The translations under genes and the position numbers were made by a program. From Oxyruncus cristatus (Eukaryota > Chordata > Aves > Passeriformes > Cotingidae), in NCBI GenBank assembly GCA_013399855.1, contig VXAY01004356.1, positions 62,001 to 126,000 on the forward strand: a DNA stretch of 64,000 bases, read 5' to 3'. Positions within the stretch are counted from its first letter, which is position 1. Every line of letters starts with the position of its first letter. Below, one piece after another: positions 12,379 to 24,600 of the stretch. Below the pieces are notes generated by a model, which saw only the letters and a program-made list of their open reading frames with translations, did not search any database and was not told the DNA's origin.

Positions 12379-13872
12379 TGTAGTCAGGACTAAGATGGCA
12401 CAGGCAGACACTGAGTTTCATTCCAGAATCCAAGTCCTGGATGACTGACTGGTTGGCAGCTCTCCTAGGGCATTCAAGCCTAAAAAACCAGAAACACCAA
12501 GACGCAAAGTGGTATTTTTGTTCACTGCAGCTATTCAGCATTATTATTACTATTGTTGCTGTTATCAATACTATTGCACTAGGAACAGTTAGGCTTCTCC
12601 TTAGTAACAGGAAGAAATGGTCTGAGGAACAGCAGTTCAATGAAAGTTCAAATGGTTACTTAACTAATGTGCACAACTGATCCAAGATGTGGAGCCACAT
12701 AGAAATGGTAGACTAAGAAATCAATGTGGAGGCGATGAATCTTGGGTGTGTATTAGATTTATGTGTTAATACAGCCATCTGGGAGCTATTTAAATAAATT
12801 CAAATTGTCTTGACAACAGTTGGAGATAGCAAGTAATCATTCATTCTATGGCTGTTATTCAGAGAGCAGTTGGGTTCCTATCCTCCATGTTTCTTCTGTC
12901 AGAGGGAAAAATTAATTCTGAATTTGTGTGGAGACACATGAGCAGAAAAATCAACGAGGGAATTTATTTTTTTAATGGTCTGTGAAAAGGCTGCTGGAGC
13001 CCCTTTGTGACCTTCTGCTCATCTCCTCCAATGGCTTTCCCTTGGCCTTGTTCCCTCATTAAGCCAGGTGGCTGTGGGAAAGATGGTTTCATGCTGCTCC
13101 ATTCTACATTTGGACACAGGCAGAGAGCAGAACTGATGCTATAAAAAGTTTTAACTTCAGTGACAAGTTCAAATCTGCTGCTTATCCTGTAGAATCCTCT
13201 GGAGTGCTGCCCTTCCTGCTAAGCCCCCTTCTCCCCTCACACAGAGTCAGGAAACATTTGCTCAGTCTTAAACAGAGGTCTTGCCTAAGACCCAGCCACT
13301 TGATTTTGCAAACCCTCCGTATGCAATGAACAAAGAACTAATTACAGGTTTTTCCTCTAGCTTTGTTAGGAAAACACATGGACGGACAGGTGGGGCCCGT
13401 GCTGTGGGAGGACAACAGAGCTCGGCAGCTGGAGGATCAGCAGAGTGAACTTGTGGAAGTCACTGTCTCAGTGCTCAAGTGGTGCAGCTTTTGCAGGTTG
13501 GAAGAAGCAGGGAAAAATTCTTGTAGACTGGGAAAGGACTGCAGAGGGGATGCTCTCTGTTTCCCACTCCCTGCAGCTACTTCTTCCAAGGGAGGAGAAG
13601 GGTTTTGGGTTTTGGTGTCTTGTCTAGACACTCTGCTCCTCAACAGGTACCTGCTTGCTTCATTTCTCCTTCATTCAACAGAAAAAGTGGTGGAGTTGTA
13701 AAGGACATAAAAAAAAAAAACAATTTGTGGCCATCTTTGACACTTCCTTTAAATGCTGTGTTGAATTCTCATGTGATGAAAACCAGTGTGCACGTCTGTG
13801 TCTGTGTGTGTGTGTGATTCGTGATCAGACACATTCTGGATAACCTTGAAAGAAAGCCATTTTGCCAACATT
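12379..13872. other. Unannotated non-coding DNA with short simple repeats
   Basis: No gene is recognised. A run of 12 A lies at 13709-13720 and a (TG)7 at 13803-13816. The largest open frame is 112 codons (13363-13701 plus), overlapped by frames on both strands. I consider it chance. Confidence 0.55.
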
Positions 13873-14708
13873 TCGATAGAGTCACAGAGAAGAATCACAG
13901 AGTCATTTGGTTAGAAAAGACCCACAAGGTCATTAAGTCCAAGTATTAACCCAGTACTGCCATGTCCACCACTGAACCATGTTCCCCAGGGCCACATCTA
14001 CACATCTCTTAAATGCCCCCAGGGATGGTTACTTTACTATTTCCCTGGGCAGTCTGGTACACTGCTTGACAATTCTTTCCACAAGGAAATTTTTCCTTAT
14101 ATCCAACCAAACCTCCCCTGGTCCAACTTGAGGCCGTTTACTCTTGTCGGTTTTGCTGGTTACCTATGAGAAGAGAGTGACATCCTGCTTTCAGGCTACG
14201 AGCTCCTTTCAGGTAGCTGTAGAGAGTGATAAGGTCACACCTGAACCTTCTTTTCTCCAGGCTAAACAACCCCAAGCTCCCTCAGCTGTTCCCCATATGA
14301 CTTAACCTCCAGACCCTTCACCAGCTCCACTGCCCTTCTCTAGACTTGCTCTAGCACCCCAAAGTCTTTCTTGGAGTGAGGGGCCCAAAACTGGACACAG
14401 AACTCAAGGTGTGAACTCACCAATGCTCAGTACTCAGGGACAATCCCTTTCCTGGTCCTGCTGGCCACACTATTACTGATCCAAGCTCAGATATCACTGG
14501 CCTTCTTGGCCCCCTGGTCACACTGCTGGATCATGTTCAGCTGCTGTGGACCAGCACCCTGTAGGTCCTTTTCCACCGGGCAGCTTTCCAGCCACTCTTC
14601 CCTGGCCTGTAGTGCTGCCTGAGGTTGTTGTGACCCAAGGGCAGGACCCAGTTGAACCTCAAGATATGCCATTTGCCTTTCTGTAACCTATCCAGTGTCT
14701 GCCCCAAT
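13873..14708 (-). mobile_element. CR1 LINE, 3' half, 5'-truncated
   Basis: The left end carries decayed CR1 tail repeats read on the minus strand ('gatagagtcacagag', 'agaatcacagag'). The body then aligns with 48111-48785 and with the reverse complement of the 3' part of the 62.1-kb copy. Landmarks are the block around 'tttctccaggctaaac' (14255-14270) and 'aactggacacagaactcaagg' shortened at 14390-14408. Similarity ends at about 14705-14710, exactly where the retroviral remnant begins. No long frame survives. It covers the end of the reverse-transcriptase ORF and the 3' untranslated region. Confidence 0.9.
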
Positions 14709-14885
14709 GGTGGGGTGTATAGGTATCAGCTGTCTTTAGATGTCACTGAACAAGAGAAGTGGCCAACACTCTACCTCTACACTGACTTGTGGATGGTAGC
14801 AAATGCTCTCTGGGGTGGCTGGACTGATGAAAAAAGACCATTTGGCAGTGCAGAGGTAAAACCCATCTGGGCTGCTGGATCATGA
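14652..14885 (+). pseudogene. Retroviral RNase H remnant
   Basis: In this frame a segment reading W-P-T-L-Y-L-Y-T-D begins near 14759, followed by V-A-N-A-L. This resembles the RNase H motif in which the Asp of YTD is a catalytic residue (codon 14784-14786). RNase H degrades the RNA strand of the RNA-DNA hybrid during reverse transcription. Only the central part of the domain is readable. The first part of the frame (before about 14710) is CR1 sequence, so the apparent start codon is an accident of the junction. A stop follows at 14883-14885, and the next readable pol segments lie in other frames. It is dead. Confidence 0.7.
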
Positions 14886-15850
14886 CAAGACTTTGGCCAG
14901 GTGGAGAAGTTGACTGTGGAAGTGTGTCATGTAGATAGATGCACATGTACCCAAGAGTCAGGCTATGGAAAAATATCGCAACAACAGACAAGTTGATTGT
15001 GCTGCCAAGGTTAAAGAGTCTCAGGTGGATTTGGACTGGCAACACAAAGGTGAGTTATTTCTGGCTTGATGCGCCCATGATGCCTCAGGTCATCAGGGAT
15101 GAGATGCACCACACAGAGGGGCTTGTGATCAAGGGGTGGACTTAACCACGGACACTACCTCACAGGTTATCTGTAACTGTGAAATATGCACTGCAATCAA
15201 GCAGGCCAAGTGGATAAAGCCCCTGTGGTATGGGGGCCAATGGCTGATATATAAATATGGAGAGGCCTCGCAGATCGATTATGTCACAATCCCCCAGACC
15301 CACCAAGGCAAGCACTACACGCTCATCGTGGTGGAAGCAACCCCTGGATGGATGGAGATACACCCTGTGCCTCATGCCACTGTCCAGAACACCATCCTGG
15401 GCTTGGAAAAGCAAGTCCTGTGGCAAGGATGTGGCACCCCAGAAAGAATTGAGTTGGACAATGGGACTCATTTCAAAAATAGCCTCATAAGCACCTGGGC
15501 CAGAGAACATAGCATTGAGTGGGTCTATCATATCATATCATGCACAAGCCTCTGGGAAACTTGAACAGTACAACGAACTGTTGAAAAACGCATTTTGAAA
15601 GCAGTGGGTGGTGAGATCTTCAAACACTGGGATCTACAAAGGCCACCTGGTTAGTCAATATTAGAGGCTCTATCAGTTGAGCTGGCCCTGCCCAGCCAAA
15701 ACATCCACATACTGTTGAAGGTGATGATGCATATGAGAAATGTGTTAAGGAAGACACATTTAGTCATTGGATTAGTCCTGCCTCAACCAAAGACAAACCC
15801 ATCTGTGGGACTGTTTTTGCTCAAGGACCTAGGTGCACTTGGTGCATTAG
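14715..15850 (+). mobile_element. Endogenous retrovirus pol remnant (RNase H to integrase)
   Basis: The three frames together show, in order, an RNase H-like segment (14740-14885), decayed linker sequence, an HHCC zinc-binding region (about 15100-15200), the integrase core (15240-15565) and a weak C-terminal region to about 15850. I recognise the integrase as belonging to the vertebrate endogenous retrovirus pol family. Assignment to the ERV-L-like class III group is an inference from the overall look of the core and needs a database comparison. Upstream reverse transcriptase, gag, env and LTRs are not seen. The remnant is flanked directly by CR1 pieces on both sides. Multiple stops and frame changes make it non-functional. 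Confidence 0.82.
15136..15564 (+). pseudogene. Retroviral integrase remnant
   Basis: The frame reads through the second half of the HHCC zinc-binding region (C-x2-C within 'CNCEIC', about 15171-15188) into the integrase catalytic core. The first candidate catalytic Asp is codon 15277-15279 and the second is codon 15457-15459, 60 residues later. The expected third residue, Glu, is visible only in another frame at codon 15563-15565, so the frame is broken between about 15520 and 15542. The preceding zinc-binding half lies in yet another frame (ending 15145). Integrase joins viral DNA to the host chromosome. This copy cannot encode the full enzyme. The minus-strand frame over the same bases (15160-15531) is only its shadow. 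Confidence 0.85.
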
Positions 15851-15852
15851 AC

Positions 15853-16086
15853 TAGATGTAAGGAGGAGAGCTTTTATAATGGGTGGCGAAACATTGCAGT
15901 AGGTTGCCCAGAGAGGTAGTAGGTGCTCCATCCCTGGAAATACTCAAGGCCAGGTAAAATGGCGGTCTGAGCAATTTGTTCTAGTTAAAGAAGTTAAAGA
16001 AGTTAAAGAAGTCCCTGGCAATTGCAGGAGGATAAAACCAGATGACCTTGAAAGGTCCTTTCTAACCCAAACTATTCTGTATTTCT
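15853..16086 (+). mobile_element. CR1 3'-end fragment
   Basis: Sequence from 15853 onwards carries CR1 3' untranslated-region blocks ('aggttgcccagagaggtag', 'catccctggaa', 'ctcaaggccagg', 'agatgaccttgaaaggtcc', 'ctaacccaaactattctgt'). It is in the same orientation as the retroviral remnant and opposite to the CR1 at 13873. A 9-bp unit is present three times at 15984-16010. The octamer tail is almost lost. Confidence 0.87.
15984..16010. repeat. Three tandem copies of a 9-bp unit (GTTAAAGAA)
   Basis: GTTAAAGAA occurs at 15984-15992, 15993-16001 and 16002-16010 without mismatch, followed by 'gtccctgg'. CR1 tails normally have one copy of this region. The exact identity of the three units points to a recent local expansion. 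Confidence 0.92.
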
Positions 16087-19000
16087 AAGTACTGACTCTT
16101 TGTAGATGGTATCTGTTTTGTGCCCTGAGAAAGCTGGTGGTTGATCAAATCCCAAGTGGTGCCCAGAGACCAGGCCCCAGAATTTGCTGAAAACCACTTT
16201 TTGAGATGTGCTGTGAATCATACTTGGATTTGTTTCTAACTGAAGAATTAAACATGATGTACTATAATATCTGAATGCAAACAGGTGAAATGGTCTCACT
16301 CTGTAATCCAGAAGGCTAAACACCTGCTACCCACTTGACTGGAAGAAGAAAGTGCTGAGAATTTTTAGAGGTAACGAGATTCATCTGTTCTGTTGCATGG
16401 ATGAATGTTAAAGTACATGGTCAATGATGAAGTACTGCTGAGATGAATGAAGCTGCAGGGGCTTTGCTGTTCAGTTGCAAAGTGACTTCGTAAGTGTTGC
16501 ATGGTCTTGGGTGTGCCTAAGAAAAAAATGCAAATGTCTGGAGACAGAATAAATTTACCTTCTTGTTTTTTCTAACACATTTGAGATACAGTGGCATTAA
16601 GCACCACAAGCCAGTTCCTTTCTGATGTTACTGCAACATAATTTACAACATTGCAGCCACACTGATTTAATTGTGTAAGACTATTTGCTGCCTTCCGCAT
16701 AGACCTTGATTATTTACATTTCAGAGACTCACACTGGATTCCAAATTGCAGTTTTGTTTTTCAAACAACAGAGGAGACCAAAACAAGTCTTGAGATTCAT
16801 TAGATATGGTAATCCCTTGTCTGTCACTTTTAAAGCAACTGCTATCTCCAGGACAAGATACTTAATTCCTAGGGAGCACATCCAAGCAATGGTGAGTCTA
16901 GACACATTAGTAGGTCAGCAAAAGTGTTTGTACTAACAGACTGTTTGTACTAACACTGGTCTAACACTGATCATATTTAGGCTGATATAAATACATGCAT
17001 CATATGACCTTAAACAGTTAGTAAGGGATTAATACTAATATATGTTTAGCTCTCCAGTTGTAATAGGCCCATTTCTTTTTTGAAAACTTTGTGTATGAGA
17101 GAATAGCAAAGCTGGCAACAATAATAGAAGTCTTTACATGCCTTCAGCAACACAAATATTCAGTATGGTCTTCTGTGTAAGTCCTGGCATCAGCACTTGT
17201 GCCCAGGTGTGCGCTCGTCTTCACTGGGGTTGTGGAACAAGGTGTCAGGGATGTTTGCATGGACACCTGCAGTGGCTTAATGTTCCACTGTTTTGACAGA
17301 AACTCCCAAATATACCTGGTAATTTGGAGACGTGACAATTAATGCTGCTGCATATGGCCTCATCCCAAAAATAACTTTAAACGTAAGGTACAAATACTGT
17401 CTTTATGAGAAGCAGTTCTGGAAAAGTCTTGATAATTGGTTTTATGAATGAGATTTATACAATGCATGAAGGGACAAGCATCATAACTCTTTTTGTGGCA
17501 GTAAGCAAAGAGAGAATTTCAATTTCCTAAACCTTGAAAAAATACAAACTTCTCCTAAAGAGAGACAAAAAGGGAGGATGTAATATTTGTTGTATATTTA
17601 ATTGACTTAAATATGAAGGATTTATTGAATTATTTAACTCTTTTTGCCTCAAAGTAATTTTATTCCTTTATCACAGTAATTTTTTTCTGTGGCTAAAGTT
17701 AACTCGCTATTGAGCTTGCAATTTGATTTTCAGTTATGAACAAAGGCTCACTCAAAGTGATGTCTTTAAAAAGGCAAGACTCAGCTGAGAAAAATTCCAC
17801 TAAGATGTCTCTCAAATGTTCATTATACTTTATTGTCATTCTTCCAGGCCTACTGAGAAGATAAACCACCTCCCAGAGACATAAAATTATCATTTGATTT
17901 TGTTGTCTCAATCATATTAGTGGGTTTTTTGAGGGCTGTTACTATTACTGTAGAGTTACAATCAAAAAATACCACTTTCTTTGCCTCAGATAGGATTTTA
18001 CTAGTGCTTGCTTAGGGTGATGTAATCTGTTGGGTGTTAACTGTTCTGTTTGAATAGTTCACAATGCTGTTTAGCAAATATGGAAGAAATCTGAGATTTT
18101 CTGGAAGAAGGCAGATACTTCCTTTCTGTAACATCGCAGTTAAATGCTGCCTTCAATTTCTACAGGAAAGTGAGAAAGAAAAAAGGTGAAGAAAAAAAAA
18201 AGAGAGACTTGGGAGTGTTTGTATTTAACATTTGGTAAAAGGAAAAACAACAACAACAACAACTAAAGCAAAAACCCAAGAAAACAGAAAATATGCACAG
18301 TCCTGACACTGAGTGGTGTCTCTGTCTATCAGCAATTTTGCAGTAACCTGCATTTACCCAGGTAAAATCAATCTTCACATAACTGCAAGTACACTAGCAC
18401 TACGTATTTTAAAACAATAAACTCTGTCCTTCTTGTCATTCCCATTCCCTCAGAGGGAATTTCTTATATATTTGTTACTCTGCTGACATTTTCACTTTCT
18501 TCTGGTGATGGATGAATGGCCTCTTCTCACCAAAATAGTTGTTGGAAGAAGGTTTTTTGAAATGGAATATTTTTACTCATCAAAGAGAATCACTTCAGTA
18601 ATGCATAAGAACTCTGTTTCAATGTAAGCAATTAATTTTTATAAAAAACTTAGTTTTTATCAGAAAAGATTTTTCATTTCAGCTGAGTTGTTTGGTTGTG
18701 GCAGCAGCTGCCACTACTAAGTATGTGCAGTTTATCCAGGGAAAAAGCCAAAGACATTCCTTCTGCTATCATCTGGATATGACCAATAGTGGAAAATAAG
18801 TATGTTACTACAACACTACAAAAATTAAACAAGTGCAGCTCCTCTTTCATATTCTTATGAGTGCTTCAACATAAGAGAATAAGAGAATATACTAATATTG
18901 TAAAGAAAATATTTATTTCTAAAAGTGATATTGAAATGGCTACCTTTGACTTTACACAAGGTAGTGTTTGCATCTATTACACAATAGACTGCAGAAAAAT

Positions 19001-21499
19001 GGAAGTTGTTATGCTGGTATTGGCATGAAAATTTCTGGCTTCTTCAAACCAAAGCATTTCTGTGGTCCCCTGGGATTTTCAACACATTCTTGTGGAACAT
19101 CTCAGTTCAGTGTTGCTTCGATAGCATTCACAGATGGAAAACCACTCTGAGAAAATTGTCAGCCGTGGCTGATCATACATGTCTCCTGGTGATTAAGGAC
19201 TTTGACTTCAAGGCTTTTTTGGGTTTAATACACTTTCAGAAAGTGTATGAAAGAGCCTAAGCCCATTATTTGTTGCTTAAAGGCTTTTCATATTAGCAAA
19301 CCATCCTATCTCTCTTCTCCCTCAAGACTACAACTATTTCCCATTTTAGCACTTGAGTCTGTGAGGAGTTTGAAGATGGAATGTGTCTGATAAAGGCCAA
19401 GATTTCCAGAGAAGGCCAAATATTATGGCGACTGAATTACATGACAGATACTCTAAACCACAAGATTTTCAGTAGGTGTTCTGCACTTCAGGACAAGCAA
19501 GGTGGTTACATCGATTCCACAAAAAAGACAGCGTTGTACAGTATTCAGCTTTTTCAATCTTGGATAATCAATAATGTCTTGCAAATCCAAAATGAATCCT
19601 CAGAAATAATTTGGGCTATGCAGGGAAAAAAAAAAAAGAAGGCAAGCACGTGATTTATTTAAACAGACACCTGGTGCAAATTTCAACTTTTGAATTAAAG
19701 GAAAGTGCTGCAGAGTCTTTTATCCTGAGGATCTCATCACATTTTATTATTTTACACAAAGCCCTGGAAACCCAGTCTAAAGTGTTGAAACCACTCAGGC
19801 TAGAAAGAAGGAAAAATAAATGCCAAATTTGCAATAATTTCACCCCATGACCTGTCACTTTTCTGCTGACATGGGGGAAAGCAGCTGCTCCAAGAGGAAG
19901 TAATGCCTCTTGCAGTCAGAAGATGAGGCAGTTGACAACAATCCCAGCAGCAGCAGAAATTTGGTTTTTTTGCTGCAGCTTGCTCATTTTAGGATCTGGT
20001 GGCATTTTGCAGGCCAATCCCTCTGCTGTGAAAAAACGTGTTCCTGCTTGCAGTGTGTAACAACTCTTGTTGTTTCTTAATGGGAGCCGGGAGCATTCAG
20101 ATTTCTGGCATCAGCTAAGGCTCTCCCAGAAGGTCTATTCTGAGTTCCCCGTGCAATGAAGTAGGAGCTGCACATATGTCAGTGTATGGAAGGTTCTGCG
20201 TGCTGTGAACCCCAGTTAAGGAAGTTTCTCACAGGCTTCCCGTGTCTTTATATATTTGGAGCTCCAGCAATCCTGCAATGGCACAAAAATCTGGTAAGAA
20301 GCATGGCTTTGGTTTCAGCTCATGAGTAGTAGTGGTATAAGCCAAATTTAGCCCACTTTAAAGCATAATTTACAGATTACTGTTCACTCTTGTTATTTCA
20401 GTGGTGCAGAATTGAAGAGCACCTATTCAAAGATCAGGAGATGCCTACTTACAAACACTTACTGAAGTTTAAAATACTTCCAAGCAACTAAAGGATGTCA
20501 GCTCAGATGCTGTAGTACAGATCACAAGTAATGGAGTAGAGGGAATTATATCACACACTGGTATTACTGATAGCATGGACATTTTCTGCACACCTTAATA
20601 ATAATAATAATTCAACACGGGCTCACACAGCTCAAGAATACCTCCATGTATCTCAGTACTGATTAAGAAGAGTTCACCCAAACATCAAGATCAGCTTTTC
20701 CAAAATAATTTTTTCACTGAACAGCAGTTTGATTGGCAAACATCTTCTAAAAGATGATTACTCCCTGTCAAGAAGCCTGCAGTTCCAAGTGAGAAAAAGT
20801 ATGTTGTGTGAATTTACTGATAAACTATAAAAAATATTCCTAGACACTTCTGCTTTATTTAATTCCACTCCTTCAGCACGTCTTGAAGTGAAAAACTGGA
20901 ATATCAGCACCGGACACTGCAAGATGTCATACAGAAACAGTAAGGCCTAAAGAGGAAAACTCATCACAATTTTACATGCCTCAAAACAACTTCAAGTAGA
21001 TAAATTCTTACCATTTAGGATCCATATATATCTTAAGAATTCTCCTGTTTCTGTCAACAACGATGTCAGTCAGGATTAGGAGTTTGGGACATAGATGCTT
21101 GTCTAGCAGAAACACATATTTGACCTAACAAAGAAAGACTAAATTTTTTCACAGTAATGTTGATTTTTTTCTTTTTAAAGAGTCATGTAAGGTCCCTAAG
21201 AAGTATTATTAAGGTAATTATTTGCCCAGAAAAAAAATTACTGCCACAAAGACTTAATTCTAATTATAAAGAAACATTTGTGTTTGCATTTCAACGGATT
21301 TCTTCTCAGTATTGCTTGGTTCTCACCCAAGAATGAGAACAACAGGGTGTATTGGTAGATATATTTGTCAACCCGCAGAAAAGCTTAGGTTTCAATTATG
21401 CTGTTTAATGGTACTTGAGGATAGGAATAAACCAGCTAAGACCTAATTTTCTAGTAATTAAATGGTATTTTTTTTAGTTTACAGTAATCAATAATACAC
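16087..21499. other. Unannotated AT-rich non-coding DNA
   Basis: No gene or known mobile element is recognised. Small features are a 13-bp direct repeat (GTTTGTACTAACA at 16926-16938 and 16943-16955), a short CAA array (18247-18262) and (TAA)5 (20596-20610). Open frames are at most about 90 codons (19381-19653 plus), with no domain. Confidence 0.55.
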
Positions 21500-21620
21500 T
21501 GTTCTTAATGGTCAACACTGTCTGCCTCTGGGTTCTTACACATCAAGAACTATCAAAATGCCAAAGCCACTCTTACGATAGTTCAAACTGAATGAATCAT
21601 TGGCATTAAGGAGCAATAAT

Positions 21621-21631
21621 TAATGCAATTA
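21621..21631. promoter_or_regulatory. Candidate paired-type homeodomain dimer site (TAAT-N3-ATTA)
   Basis: TAATGCAATTA at 21621-21631 fits the TAAT-N3-ATTA pattern known for dimers of paired-class homeodomain proteins. It is embedded in further TAAT/ATTA cores (21615-21640), within an AT-rich stretch free of recognised repeats. The match is to a short degenerate motif that will occur by chance in AT-rich DNA, so a regulatory role is only a possibility. Confidence 0.3.
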
Positions 21632-24600
21632 ATTATAAAATGTTATAAATCAGTATCACAGTGTGCAGTTAAGTGCTGTGAGGACTGAATTCTGATGACA
21701 TCGCCCATGTAAACTGCAGTAATTTAAAAATTATTTGCTTCTGAAACTTGACTAACCTCTTGAAAAGTTCAGATCAACATCATTTTATCACAGAGAGAAC
21801 ATGATTTAAAAGCCATTAGCAAGAGGCCAGATGTAGTATTTCACTGTACCTTGCACAAACACCGTTTTCCCTAGTGGTGTCATAAACAGGATACATTTAG
21901 AATTAAAAATATAGCCTCCACAATACAAAATGACAAGAACAGCAGTTTATTTACTATTGTTACAAATATCTTATTAATGAGGAAACTCAAGCTTTTAAGA
22001 CTGAAATGACTGTACTAATTCATAGCAGAATAACATCCAGAAATGCTCCCTTGTTTCAGCCTAGTGATCGGGTAGGTGAATTCATATTTCTTGCAAAAAA
22101 GGATTTATTATTCTTTGTATATCCTTCCCACCTGCAATTATTGCAACAGAAACAGAGAAGTAGAATATGCTCACTTTCATTTGGATTCCAGTCAGTGTTA
22201 TCAGCTAGGTCTAGATACCACTTTAATTTTCTATCCAACACTGTGCAACCAGAGTAGTTGTACAACATACCTCTCCTGTTGGAGTAACACAAAAGGATAT
22301 TCACTCAGAGCTCTCCATCAACTGTGAGATGTCAGCCCATCTAGAAAGTTCTTTAGAGGCCATATAAAACAGGAACAGAGGATTAACTCTTACAAGGCAG
22401 ATTCATAAACAAAGGCCCAAACATCATTGTTTCAGAAGGAGCAGTGGAAGAGCTAAGTTCCCTTCCATGAATTTCGGCAGCCAGTAGTCATGCAGACGAT
22501 AACTCAGATCATCTTTCTAGCATCCAAAGAATAACAGCTTTGCTGAGATGAACCAGTATTGAACAACTTTTCCAGCCTGTCAGGCATAGCAAACTCTCAG
22601 TTGACACAATCTCTGCTATCTTTCTTCATCTTATGTAGCTGTGGGCTAATCATATGAACAGAGATCAGTTGCAAGGAGATGTCATGCTGCTTTTGCTCAA
22701 ATGCCACTAACTCCCCCTTTCATTATATGTGAACAATATTGTATTCTAAACCTGCCAGATGAGGGATGGGAAAAGCAATTAATCTTTAAAACTTTGGTGC
22801 CATAGTGTAATTGGTGTCCCCCTTTCTCCCTTCATGATAATTTCGAATGCATGCTATTGCAATCTTCTTAGTACCTCAGGATTTATTTCTAACCTAATCC
22901 AAACAGGTTCAGAGACAGGTAGGGTTCCCAGTGCCAAGAGTGTAGTTATTTCTCAGTTGCTTGCAAACCCCAAGAAATTTAAAGAAGAAGAATTAATGTT
23001 TAACTGCCTTCTAAACTATACATTGCCTAGGTTACTGCTTTTTTCAGGTACAGGATAATGCATGTTACATTACAACACGATTATGTAAACTCTTGCTCGG
23101 AAAAAGAAAACCACTGTTTTTTTTACAGCTTCGAAGAATAAACATATTTCAGTCTGGAAGAAAAATTAAATATGTACATATTGCTTAGCTGTGGCTGCAT
23201 CCCCAGACACAAGCCCACCGTATGCCTTCTGTATTTTTTTACTACTACTTTTGTATTTTGGGAAACACCCAAAACAAGCACTTCCGTTCCTCCCTTGGTA
23301 AGGTTTTGAAGTGATGAATGCTGACTCAACTGACTTCTGTGCACAAGGCAAATTAACAGGGCCACACCATAGAAACATTTGAACTACCATAAATTTAATC
23401 ATATCCACTGTGCCATATTTACTGCTATTTGATATGAAGGTAAATACAAGCTTCTTGACTCTAGGAGCCCCTCCATAAAGCGATTTCTGTGAGAGCTGAG
23501 AATACTGAACCAAAGGGATGCTAAATTTCTTAATATTGTACTATTGCAGCTCTGCTGTCCTTTGCTGAACAAAAAAGGATTCAAGGGAAAGATGTCTAAA
23601 AAGGAATTGTTCAGGGAATAAGAAGCATTATTCTGTGGCTAAGGTAGATCACGCAGAAACATCTGAACTTAGTTGCTAGATTTCATGAGGCAGTCCTACA
23701 GGCATATCTTCCCTTGAAGCAGGTGACCTGGGTACACCCTCCCCCCTGCAGGTGTAGGGTTTACAGGCACCACTAGTGAGATGAAAAGGAAAATGTGGGT
23801 GACATCAGCAGTAGCTTGTGTTGAAGGTCACCCTTGAAATACAAGTTCAACAAAGCAATCATACACCTCGGGGCAGGGGGAGAGGGGGAACAGTGTGCAC
23901 AGGAATACTACAGGTATCCTCCTGTGACACATTGTAAGGGTCACAAATACCATGAGATCATGTTATTGCCCATACACAAGCCTCATTGCATCATTGCATC
24001 TCATAATAATCTTAGTGAAAAAGCTTTTTTAATAGATCTCAGGAGTGAAGCAACATTATATGTATGAAGAGTTGTGAACAGGATAGGCAGAGCCAGGAAC
24101 GGAGTCTGGAGAGTACGCGTTTCTTGTAACCACTGTTTTCATGCTGGCTAGTCAAACACACTACTTCCTTCACCTGGGAGTTAGCTACTGGTGGCAGGAG
24201 ACTGCAGAGCTGCTGTATCTACTTACTGTTATCACCTACATCCTTCCTCTAAAATGTGCCTGGTAAGGAACAGATGGTGTCAGTGCTTCCAGGGTGTTTG
24301 TCTGTCTTATCCTCAATTTATAGCTCTCTGCCTTCATTTATGACATGGAATGATGTTTACAGCAACTTTTTATAGAAATCCTGGTTACTCCCTCCCACTC
24401 CAATTTAGTGCACCTTAAGGTTGGGGTTGCAATGTGCCCAAGGCAATCTGCACTACAGTTCTCATTTTGATGGGTCAGTGGCAGGTTACCAGGTCCTCAC
24501 CATATCACCCTTCCTCTCCTGATACATGGGAGCTGGGTCCAGGCAGGAGAAGTCATATTAGATGATTCAGTGGTGGACTGTAGGATAGGGAATTTAAAGT

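Noticed and set aside
12065..12640. Longest open frame in the window (191 codons, minus), rich in Lys, Glu and Arg
   Set aside because: It is generated by the 5-bp TTTTC repeat, which has no stop in this reading, and it crosses an N. It is not a gene.
15160..15531. 123-codon minus frame over the integrase remnant
   Set aside because: It is the antisense shadow of the retroviral integrase frame.
23870..23888. G-rich stretch considered as a quadruplex
   Set aside because: Only three long G runs lie within range.
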